NCBI GenBank assembly: GCA_902805475.1
Contig: CADCSX010000002.1
Location: forward strand, 3,596,001-3,660,000
DNA from: Entonaema liquescens
Taxonomy: Eukaryota > Ascomycota > Sordariomycetes > Xylariales > Xylariaceae
Length of the DNA: 64,000 nt
Direction: 5' to 3'
How positions within the stretch are numbered: the stretch's first letter is position 1; the number at the start of each line of letters is the position of its first letter. The notes under the pieces are model-generated. The model was not told the origin of the DNA, ran no database searches, and worked only from the letters and a program-made list of their open reading frames with translations. A program made the position numbers and the translations under genes. This document shows, one piece after another, positions 30,524 to 41,800 of the stretch.

Positions 30524-33500
30524 GGCCACGGGGATGGACTCGTCGGATTGGAGACGTGGCCGGCTATTTCAGCTGCTTTGTGTAGTTCCCCCGGTTCTCT
30601 CAGTGGAGGTTCTACGACTCTTCCTAACATACCGAGCGCCGGCTAAGTAGCTACTTCGGAAAGTCAATGCAGAATCCATCATTAATTTCATTGAATTTAA
30701 CCTCGCGTTCATCATTGATTTAGTTTAAGTTGGAGTTGTGGTGATATGTTCTCGAGTGAGTGTTACTTATAGTCTATTGTATGTATGCGTATATTCAGTT
30801 GTGTTAAGAAATTCCCAGCCCCACTAGTTAACCCCTTTCGATAATATCTTCAAATTTGTTTACAGCAGCTCCAAATGATACTCTTAAGACGAAGTACGCT
30901 TCGGTTGCGCGAAATAGAACGAAGACCTTGTAAACATCTCGCATTGAATGTAGGTTATATTGTAGATTCGGGAAAGCTATAATAATAGACTAGTCATCAT
31001 ATAGGGAGTTACAAAGGCTATGTATATTTGTTAGTTGGCGTGTTATAGAGTAGTCAATGCCTATGGTACGTATTCAAGATATAATTAAGATTCGCCTATA
31101 AGCCGTCTAGGGCTTCACGTCTGCGTTTTGCCTTGGTAATTATATTGTCATATAACTTCATAGACAAATTAAAACCGACCATTTGTAGGACGTTATAATC
31201 GATGTTTGTCGGTGAAGGGTTAATGGTAGGGGGTTAGTCCAGTCTAGGGCTAGAGTTTCCTTCGATAACACCGAAATTGTTGCTTGGGTATTGGGCCACC
31301 CCTGATTATTTTCGTTATTTGCACATTGCCATATTATCCATAAGCGCTTTCTCGTTTGATGGGTTTCGAATGGTTGAGTCTATCCTTAAAACCTGATATT
31401 TTGCATTTGTAAAGACGTGAAGGGTCCTTTGATGATTTGGCATGCTTTAAGAGCTCTAGACAGGAGAAGCCAAGAGACGGGGAAAAAGCAATACAGGTAC
31501 TAATGTAGGGGTTCTGCAGTTCATGAGCATGGCGTTATGCACCCCTATTCGGAAAGCCCGACTAATACTAAAATGAGTGGCCAAGGCCTTACTCCCAGGT
31601 ACAAGACCTCTTGGCAGGATTATGTATAATGAAGACCCTCGTACAGTTGTCATATCAGGTTAGTTTCCGGCATAATAACATGCATCGACATTAAACTAAA
31701 ATCTTATCTTAGATAAAGATTCGGAATGTGCATCCATTGAAAGAGAAGAGTGCGTTGGATATCGTAACGTTATGTTGGGACCATCCGAGGGCCGAATCTG
31801 GTATCTAGTGGGGACGACACCATCATTGGACGATGTGATAATAGTAAAAGACTCAGCTGGTACATTAGACGCAGTCAAGCTACAGTTTGTATATTCGGTG
31901 AGGTTCCTTGTCTAGATTGGCAGTCAGTCCGATGCTTATGGTAGTAGTCATCAAGTCAATGCAGGGCATAAGCGAAGGCCACCACGTCTTTGAGTTTTCC
32001 CAGAATATTAGAGCAACTCAGCGTCGACGTGTTCTGTCGGATACATGTAACGAGAGTATTGGGTCATAAGACTTTTATACTAGTTGCGCCCAAAATGCTT
32101 ATATCCTAGCCATATACCTCGACGAGAACTAATTTATACGTGGATAGGGATAGAAAGCAAACTCATAAATAGTTGTTCGTTAAGTATATTCCGCTGTCCC
32201 TTCGGCTACATAAGGCACAGAAGCCAATTTCATTTGGTTATTATTTTTAGTAGTTTGGCAAAAGATCTGGCTCTTGACAGTACAGAATCTACGAAGCTTG
32301 TTTTGCCTACCAATTCAAAAATAGCATTGCATCCAGATGAATCGAGCTAGCTTCCGGCGGCGAAGAATCCAGAGCTTCACATACCAGCTCCAGGCACCTG
32401 CACGCAATATATGTAGCCGCGCCGTTATGGCCAAAGCGACCGGAGCTATGGGCCCACTGTGAATTGGCAGAGTTGGAATGTAACAACCAGGCAGAGGATG
32501 CCGCACGTGTGAGTGGCAATAGTTGATATCAGGCAAGGGTATCTAAGGAATGTGAACCCCTAAAATCTATCATTTAAGCGGATATAACTAACCCGAGGTA
32601 ATGAGGCGATCTAGGAACATCCGAAAAAGTCGGTACCCAATGATAATCGAAGAAACTGTCGCTGATGGGATCATATTTACATGGCGCCAATTACGTTGCT
32701 CGTTGGTAGAGTCGCGGCCTACATATTCGGTTATATATAACCAGCCAGTTTAAACGTTGTCGTAACCTTCACCCGGGCTCGATCGCATAGGGGGGGCTAT
32801 TTGGCCCAATTCAGCACAGAATACTGGCCCCATTCGCATTCTGGTGCGGATGAGAACCCTAGAAGAAACGCGGTCTGGGGGTTCGTGCCCTATTAACGCA
32901 GAGCTGCCGCGTCATCGTAGGTGCTCGATGCTACGTCTGACAAACTAGGATAAGAGTAAATGTTATACAAGAGAAGGGATAATATTTGGATTGGGCGGCT
33001 AGTTCTTCTAAATCCAACTGGCCGGGCCCGGCTACGTTATGCGGCTCCGCATCGTATATACGGCAAGGTAACTGCTAGTTAACCAGGAAAATCTCGGTCG
33101 GTTGGCGATGAGTTGAATCAACTCCCGTTTAATAAATGTTTCAAGGGAATTCGATACCCGGACTATATCTAGGGTATGATCTTCCAAGTTTCAGAAACAC
33201 GCCGGCTTACGTAGATGATGTATGATTCCCGGTGTCACCGCATCGAGTAAAGATGTTGAGAAGTTTCTACACATCAAGGCGTTTTCAAGCCGTGATGGGA
33301 TATCTATAAATTTAGAATCTGTGATGAGCCACAATCGCCTTACAAGCCGATACCGCTTTAGCTGGAGCCTGCTACGGGTTTTAATTGCTGTAAAGATTCA
33401 TTCCTTCGTTTTCAGGTCTTGGCGGCATACCTTATTTGATATGAATACGCGACGTTGAGAAATAATCAGTGTTATTCTGTTATGCCTGTCCGTAACTCGC

Positions 33501-33783
33501 CACTTTCATTTCTCGTGACCACGTTACTCACTGCGTGTTACCTATTATTGCTGCATTGTCGATCGAAGTCCACTAACCTAGGATTATCCTATAGTGAACC
33601 TGAATCAAATATTAGCAGTAAGAGTCAATAGGCATCTGATAACCTAGGTACGGCGTTTTCGGAACAGCTGGAGTTCCCGGGGCCAACCAAAAAAAAAAAA
33701 AAATCAATCCGGGGCCTCGGTGTCTCAGCTCAAGCTCGGTTACAAAGTTGAATCAACGAATACCAGCGTGGGGAATTATCCCC

Positions 33784-33822
33784 ATTCCGTAGATTCATTC
33801 CGTAGATTCATTCCGTAGATTC
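33784..33822. repeat. Tandem repeat, 3 x 13 bp
   Basis: Three perfect copies of ATTCCGTAGATTC in non-coding DNA. Confidence 0.9.
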
Positions 33823-34718
33823 TACTTTGTAACCCGGCGGGGTGAATACCATTTCTGATGTGCTTGTTAACGGGAAAGACTAGTAGCCCAACTGTTTAAT
33901 GTTAGTGCTGATCTCAAAATAGGGGTGCTTTATTAATATACTACATAGATACTGCATACTACATCGTAGAACGTCCAGGGGAGATTGAAGCCGCGTCAGC
34001 CTTCGAGCCGGCGGATGAGGCTAGCAATTAAATAATCCCATTTAGGGAATGTTATTCGCCGTAATTAGCGACGGTTCTTGCGCCAACTTTTCGGGATCGG
34101 GTCTCGCCCTCGACCTAATTATCTGTAGCGCATAGGTGCAGTTCTTTTTAGCCTTAACCACTGTAGCTATCATTGTCCTTGGTACGTGGTAGCTGTACAC
34201 AGTAATTACCTCATTGCTTTGTGCTTTGCGGAGTCGCCACACGTGGGTGTTGACGATAAACCGCAATGACCAATGACCCGCCTGAATTTTGGTTGGCGCC
34301 CGCATTGTCGTGTGTCGCCGCATTGACAGACGATGCCAAGACCGCTAGCAGGGTCGGTGAAGGCTTATGTTTCCGTCATTTAGTAGGACCTAGTTGTATT
34401 AGTCGAGCAAGCAGAGCAAAGCAAAGTACTATGTAAAGCAAGGAACAGGATGTTAGTACTAGGTATGTAAGGTTGTTCTTTTATTCCTTCATTTCCATTT
34501 TCTATTCCCTCCAAATCAAAAGTGATAGCGTGTAAGATATCACCTTGCACTTTATAGCCTACATGTTGTTGAAACATGTATAGATGCAAGATTGTGGGCT
34601 TCGAAAAAAGTGAAACAATTGGTCTCCAGAAGGGAAGCATATCTTAAGGAGATAAGCTTGAATTAACATCAGTTTGTTGGTGATAGAGAAAAGAGTTACA
34701 ATATAGATATGCATATAT

Positions 34719-34745
34719 GGGATTAGAGGGATTAGAGGGATTAGA
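34719..34745. repeat. Tandem repeat, 3 x 9 bp
   Basis: Three perfect copies of GGGATTAGA followed by a partial fourth copy with an extra G. G-rich but not the fungal telomere unit. Confidence 0.88.
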
Positions 34746-35159
34746 GGGGATTACGAGAGGCTATTCGCCATGTCGATCAGTAAAAAGAATAAGGGTTGTT
34801 TGCAGCCTCATTGGCCGCAGGGTAGTGCTAGCAAACTACGGCAGGTGGTAAAAACAAAATCGTGATCTTCCTAAACCCCTCCAACCACGGCAAGACGGCT
34901 AGGAGACGGGATCGTAGCCTGATACCGGATACGGTGCTCTTGTTTTCTCAGAAACGAGGATTACTGGAAACAAGGAACCGTAGAAAGTCTTGGCTATGAC
35001 ACGAGCCATCACACGAACTGGGTCGGATTTGATGGAGCGGAGGCGGCTGATACGACGGCACAAAAAATCCGAATGAAAAAGGGTGACACAAACGCATGAA
35101 CGCACGTCAGACTCGTTGTTGTCAGGCCGCATGCCGCATAAGGAAGAATGAGAAGAAGG

Positions 35160-35187
35160 CCGTAGACCGTAGACCGTAGACCGTAGA
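35160..35187. repeat. Tandem repeat, 4 x 7 bp
   Basis: Four perfect copies of CCGTAGA followed by a partial copy. Confidence 0.9.
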
Positions 35188-36367
35188 CCGTTAGTGTAGT
35201 AGGTTAGTAGTTGTAAGATGCAGCTCAAGCAGCTTATGTTATTAGACGCAAGCATTGGAAACGTGTGGCGCGGGTTTGCATCTCTGAGAATAGAAAAGGG
35301 AATGAGACGATACATCGCCTTCCCATAGAATTGATGGTATTTTCTATGAGTGGAATAAGTATAGAATAGAAAAAGCCAAGCATTGGGAGGTTACACTGCC
35401 AAGTCTCTTGGAAGAGGCACTTGACAAGTAACAAAAAAGGCCAAGACTCTTGTCGATGCCGATTATCCGGGGCACTGGGCATAACAAAAGAGCCTTTTCT
35501 AATTGAACATCTAACATTAATATGTTTAGCAATCTAAGGGGTTTTTGAAATCATCGCATCAAGACTTATGAGTTTGGTGTATGCGAGGAGTATAAGTGTA
35601 GGTGATGAGTAAAGTGAAGCAGAGAAAAAAAAAAAAAAAAGGCTGACCAGGTTAATAGATTGTATGTAAAATGTGTAGTACTATTTGTAGCGTAGTACCT
35701 AGGGAAGTAGTTCGAGTTATTATTAGGTAGTCTTCTTGTTCGAGAATCCAGCTTCCTATCCAATCAACGCCCCTCTATTTTCTTGGTACCTACCTCAAGT
35801 ACCTAAGGTACCTTCTCGCAATAGGGAAGCCGAGGATTCGCAGCGTCGGGTACAGCCCTCTACGGCATTAAACCCCCACCACATTACCTAGAAGTTCAAT
35901 CAACCCCTAACGTTACTGCATTTAGCTTAGCCAGGGATATATCTCCGTCGTCTGACCACTTAGAGCGATTGGATAATCCTGTAACGTGCCTACGAATACT
36001 ACATAGTGGTTACATTAGGTTATATTAGGTAGTCTACCAACTAATGTAGAATAAAGAAGACATGATCAAAAAAGTGTTATCAGTGACGAAATTGTTTAGA
36101 AGTTGCTACAACCTAACGTAAAGCGCATTAGGGGAAGAGAATCTAAGAAACTGAGAAACTAGGAAACCGCGGAGACTACGAAACTAAATGTACGTAAAAC
36201 CACTTAACCCACCTGACTTAACTCCATTAATCCCCATTTCGTCACTGCCCCTGCCAAAATACCTGCTATAACCCAATGTACCTGATTAAAAAGAGGCTGA
36301 ATTGGTGGAGTCACTAGTTTCTGGGACCCGGTCATGTCGCTTCGCTCCGCAAAACAGGCCAAGGTTC

Positions 36368-36413
36368 TTTTTTTTTTTTTTTTTCTTAAAACCACATAAC
36401 CAAAAAAAAAAAA
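36368..36413. repeat. T17 / A12 homopolymer pair
   Basis: Seventeen T, an 17-nt spacer, then twelve A, able to pair as a simple fold-back. No coding context. Confidence 0.85.
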
Positions 36414-37241
36414 GTTGTTCTCCCTCTCCAATTCTCGCCAAGCCGCCGTCTACCTTGACTATATGGGGGGATCCATACATCGATCAAATCACATCGATCC
36501 TGTTTGCCAAGTCTTAAAAGTCCACCCCTTATTATATCTTTTCCTCTTAAAAATCCTCCAGCTTCCCTTTTCTCTCTCTTCCTTCTTTGCGCCTTTGCCG
36601 TATCTTTTTAAGTGTGTGGGAACTGACCTCTAATCCTGTCCTTATTCTTCCTTTCTAAACCACCCATTTAATCCATCCGCCCTGCTCGACTTGGCTCTGA
36701 CCTTTTTAAGGCAAAAGGCAAAAGGCCAAAGGCAAATTAAGTATTGAGAGCGTTGTATATGCGTTATGCTACATGTTTGCGCATGGGCGAATAATATCAC
36801 TCTATTTTTTTTACTTGAGACGGTTTACTGTTACCTACGAGTTTCCCGTTAAAAAACATCCTTCTCTAAATCGCTAAATCGCGTATCCGCCACCTCTCTT
36901 AATCGGCCTCCGAGACAACATATCAGTAAAAAATCCAGTCCCGCTTTTCGCTTTTCGCTTGTGCTGCGCGCGTCTAGAAAAACACAAACAGATCCGAACC
37001 GTAACATTCCAGCTTGGCTCGTTCCTCCCCCTCGTTCGACCGCATACATAATCACGTAGTGTGCATTCGGCGCCAGCAGTACCTTGGAAAACAGGACTTA
37101 CAGACCCGATAAGGTGTTGGTTACTTCCGACATCTGTTCTCCGGCTACACCAACTTCAAACCGAATCCCCCCCTTTCTATCAAGGCATGACAGCGCAGTA
37201 ATCGTAGAACAAATCCTGCGATCGCGTGACATTCTGTCAAT

Positions 37242-38888
37242 ATGGCTATTGGCAGAGAAGGAAACGTCAAATGGGTCGATGTAAGTTAACTAATTTCATT
37301 TACGTCATCGGGTGGGAATGCGACCTGCAACAAAGAAAGATGGAGGCATATCGGTTGGTACAACATGGCTTTCAAGATCGAACCCTACAAGGCCACGATT
37401 AAGTTTAGAGCTTGGTCCGAAAGAGGCATTAGCCCACGTGGGATGGAGGCTTCGGATGGTGTATATTGTGCCCGAACTCGAAGGAGAGTTTGGACTAGAC
37501 AGGGAATGAGATGAGAAAGGCGAACTTTAAACTTGAGCCGTTCACCTGGCTAACAATATTCTCCATCTTTAGGGTCTTCGCGGCTTCGCATCCACTTTGG
37601 TCGTTTTAACTCATATTGCAAGAGCTTTTGATGGCGACCTTTTCCTCCCGGCTAGCCACAATGGCGATGCCCCCCGGCCTATGCAACTACCTTTCCTCCG
37701 AATCTTAGTTCAGGGTCGTATCGGTGTTACTATTTTCTCTTTTGTTACTGGATACGTCTGTGCTTTGAAGCCCATCAAGCTGTACCGACAGAATAACCAA
37801 GATGCCGCTTTTACTTCTATCGCTAAATCCGCCCTCCGCCGTGTTCCTCGATTGGTTATACCTTGTGGTCTCGCAACTGTCATCATCTGGATAATGGCAA
37901 ACTTGGGAATGTTCTTGGTCGCAAAGCAAAGTGATTGTTGGTGGTGTGGTAAGACCGCACCTGATCGCCAAGCAAATGCCTTCCTGTCGGTTAAACACTT
38001 GGTCGCGAACATTATATCAACATGGACAAGAGGTCGGAATGCGTACGATGGCAACCAATGGACATTATTACCGTTGTTGAAGGGAAGCATGGAAGTCTAC
38101 ACCTTTATTGTCGCCACCGCCTACATCCGACCTCAGTTCAGGATGGTTCTCAGCTTGATGATGTACGCCTATTTCTGGATGGCATCTGACTGTATGTTCC
38201 TTGGATTTCCTACTCGTTTGGCTTTGAGACTAATTATTCTGTAGCCGCTTTCGGAATGCAGTTCTTCTGGGGTGTCTTCCTCTGCGACTTGCAAAACCAC
38301 CCGCCCGCTACCGAATGGCTTGCCCGTCGACCAAGAGTCTCTCAAGTTTTAGCTGCGATATTCTTATTCTTAGGTCTCTATGTCGCGTCGTTCCCCGAAG
38401 GCCACCCCGAATGGGCAACTTGGTCACGCTACCAATTCGAGGTTTTGAAGCGCATTACACCTAAGGACCCCGATCTACCTCGGTTCGCCTCCGGAATCGG
38501 GTTGGAGTTAATCACTCTAGGTTTACATTTTAGCCCTTCCCTCCGTGATCTTATGTCCAGCAAATACCTTCTTTGGTTCGGCAAGCAGTCTTTCGCCGTC
38601 TATCTTCTACACGGCCCTCTTCTACGCAGTGTTCTCTGCTGGATGGTGTACGGTATTCACGTCCCTCCACCGATCACCAATGACAAGGGTGAAACCGTCC
38701 ACGGCACGCTTATGTTCCCCAGTGGATGGCGTCTTATGATTTCCCTACCGTTCTGGATTCCTCTGAACTACGGTGCTGCGATGCTTTGGACAGGCTATGT
38801 CGACCCTTGGTGCGCAACTCTGACAGAGAAGATCGTGGGAAAGGTTATGCTGGCGCGTGATGAAAAGGGCGTTCTCTTACCACAATAG
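37242..38888 (+). CDS. Acyltransferase-3 family membrane protein
   Basis: Three exons: 37242-37280, 37573-38191 and 38245-38888, all in phase, 433 residues. Exon 1 ends KWVD and exon 2 begins GLRGFASTLVVLTH, joining to the WVDGLRG...H signature of the acyltransferase-3 (OafA/NolL-like) family, with the conserved His. Several hydrophobic segments follow (ILVQGRIGVTIFSFVTGY, LATVIIWIMANLGMF, FFWGVFLC, VLAAIFLFLGLYV) and a late FGKQSFAVYLLHGP block also typical of the family. In fungi such proteins are membrane enzymes that transfer acyl groups to sugars or natural products; this one's substrate is unknown. The first intron is 292 nt, far longer than others here, so the first exon is the least certain part. 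Confidence 0.82.
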
Positions 38889-41800
38889 ATACGTGGTACC
38901 GATCGTCCCGAGAAGCGCAGTGACAGCAGCAACTCTAGACGATGAGGGCATAAACAAAGATTGGAAAGGCGCTCTTATGAGTTACGCTGTTTCATCGTTC
39001 CCCCGGTTCGCAGATCGGTATCCCATCCGAGGTAACTTATCTGCTAGTACCGACGATGTTCAACACTCTTCGCCAGACCCTTGTTAAGAACTCTTCCGTG
39101 TGTATATGGTAGCTCTTTTTTCTGCGACAGGTGTTGGAGTTTCTGGAGTACAATGGGATTGGCCATGGGCTTGCATTCATCTTTGGTCAAGGAGCATAAA
39201 GGGGCATTTGGCGGCTGAAGAACATCGTACATACGCCCGGGGCGTCTTTTTTTTATAATTTTCTACAGACGGCCGCAATATTGGCATGCATCGGGAGGTA
39301 GATAGCCAGCAATGATTTTTGGCTTGACTCGCAACGGTTGATACCCATGATGATGAGAACAGCCGAACTTAGACAAAGATGTCGAGATGGTGTCAACGTG
39401 CATCGCTCAGTATACAGACTATAATTTGGAGAAGATTTTTACCATTTATTTTTATTTAGATCTAGCTATAGTGATTTCTACAGTGATAAGTCATTCGGTG
39501 CCGGAGTTTATGTCACGGAATTTTTTACGAACCCCTTTTCGTAGTTTCCGTAGGAAATCAGATTCAAGGTACGTGTAGTTACGAGCCTTTTGCAGATTAT
39601 TGCCACTCTTAACACTGATAAAATGCAGTATTACGAGCCAAGCATTCCATGAAGCTCGCCGGTCGTATCTACCCAACATACATGTTAGAAATTACAAATA
39701 TTAAACCACCCAACAAAATAGGGGTTCTTGGGGAAGGCAGCTATTTCGAGCATCATCGTAAAGCATGTCGAGTAGATAAAGTTGGATAAACAAAGATCGG
39801 CATCTGGTTTTGGCGGTGGTCGTATTCCTTGCATGTGACCGCACCCACGGTTTGCCGTATCCAGGTCATCGGGCCATGCAGTGAGAATTTAGGAACCTGC
39901 CTAAATGGGAAGTGTGGGTGCGGCATACAACCTTCTTTTCCGCTGGGCTTGTGGTAAATTGCAGAAGAGTGATTAGTAATTAGGTAGTTGGTTGGAGATA
40001 TCTCGGATGGAAGATGGTGTTTTGTAGAATGCTGGTTTGCATAGTGGTTTAGAAGCATGATAGGAAAGGGGGCTTGAAGACTTTCAATTCGCTTGTGGGG
40101 ATTGTTCAAAGATGATATATTACCTTTGAGACTACGATATCAGTTCATGAAATTCTTTCCCTAAAGGTAGACGCAGTTTCAATAAAGTTTAGACTTCACG
40201 CTCAATTTAAAAGGAATACACAGTCATCATGAACTCATCCAAGTAGAGAATTATTCTTAAAAGAAAGTTTAAACTGATGGCTAACTCTTATTGCAATCGC
40301 AAAGGCTCCTCAACAGAACATCATGGTATGAGACTAAGGTGTCAGCGACATGATATCTCCAGTATAGAGGTGTGAGGTTGTTAGTGACTTCAATAGGGTT
40401 GCGCAGCCATATCTCGGACATATCATGTACCTATTGCTCTAATGATGCTCCTGGCTACTCACCTGTTAAGCCCAAGTGACAAGGGGAACTGGAGTGATTA
40501 CACGCCTGGTATACAATAAAATTCAGACAAGTCTTATGCAGAAAGTATAGATGTAAAAATCGTTAACCACCTAATCTACGCTTGAGTCATATCAAAGGTA
40601 AGCAGGCTCAACCCCAAACTCCTTTAGTACAGTCAAGATGTCCATATTCTAGACGTTCTTCGTCATGTGTATATGGGATTTCGCAGAAATGATAACACGA
40701 ACTACGTGTAACCTATTTAAGATGGATCTAACTTACAACTATATTCTTTACAAATAAACTCTGTTGGATTACCTATTAAGAATCCCATTTCCACTTGATT
40801 ATGTCTGTCATTGAATATTTGGTTCGTATAGTTCTATTATACTAAAGCCTAGGTAGGTACGTCATAAATACCGAGTATAGTCTTCAAGAAATTCTAGAAA
40901 TACAACTATGGCGAGAAAGTTAATATCAGCTGTATCATATACCAATAGCTATCAGGATCCCAGATAAGACATTTAGAACAGAGAGCTTATTCCGTATGTA
41001 TAGCTGTGGGCTTCAATGGCTGCCTAGGTTTAGAGTTCCTTGCGGAACGATGGAGTTACCTGGTTACTTCTATACCTCTTGCTCCGCCTTTTAACAATAC
41101 TGACCTATTCTCTATATGTACTACATGTAACTAGGCTAATTACCTTTGAGCTTACAGTATAATCTCTATAAGTGCCAAGCTGTTAGAAATACACTTTTTG
41201 TAGTCGCATTCTGTTGCACCAGGTGCGTGCCGGGCTGGCTTATTGAGAAAGCGAAACTTCCGGAGGCTTGGGGCGTGTGTTTATCATCTATTTTAAGGTA
41301 GCGAGCAATAGACAAGAATGGGGTTCAGTTGAAGAAAGAAAACGTATTCAGTTAGCCAAGGGTTAGACAATTAGTATCTGCGTACTTCGTGAATTTAATA
41401 CCTAGTAAATGTAACAACTTGTAGTAAATAGAGTCCTTTACTTGCCTATCGATAACTCATGTGTATCACCATAGTTGCAACTTTGTATGGAATCAATGAG
41501 AACTCATTCATCCACATTCTCGAAGCTATCTTCACTTATAGCTATGTTTAGTTAGTTACTCTATAACCAACAAAACTTAATAAAATGTCTTGGTGGCTTG
41601 TGGACAGACAAGAACCCTTTTAGAACTTGGCAATGGTTGAGGCTAATCACATAGCACTAGTAACCCATTGGACTGCTGATTCAGGCGTCTACTTTATTCT
41701 AAACTTGAAATATCGTGATCTTTGATTGTCACGAGCTTTACTTGCTTTATTTAGGAGAGTTGTTTGCAATTTTTGTGGGACTTATTCTTGGACAGCTATA

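Larger units (their letters stand above)
30524..37241. other. 6.7-kb gene-poor stretch
   Basis: No gene could be supported on either strand. All frames are broken into ORFs below about 140 codons, none with a recognisable motif and several starting at non-ATG codons. It contains four short tandem repeats or homopolymer features (annotated separately), CCTAGGTA-type motifs (35789-35812) and a C/T-rich part (36415-36660) that may be promoter or leader for the acyltransferase gene. Decayed sequence or regulatory DNA are both possible. Confidence 0.5.

Noticed and set aside
34899..35763. Series of overlapping minus-strand ORFs in the gene desert
   Set aside because: No motif, low complexity, interrupted by tandem repeats and homopolymers.
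39753..40109. 118-codon minus-strand ORF
   Set aside because: Opens with TTG, low-complexity His/Pro content, no motif.
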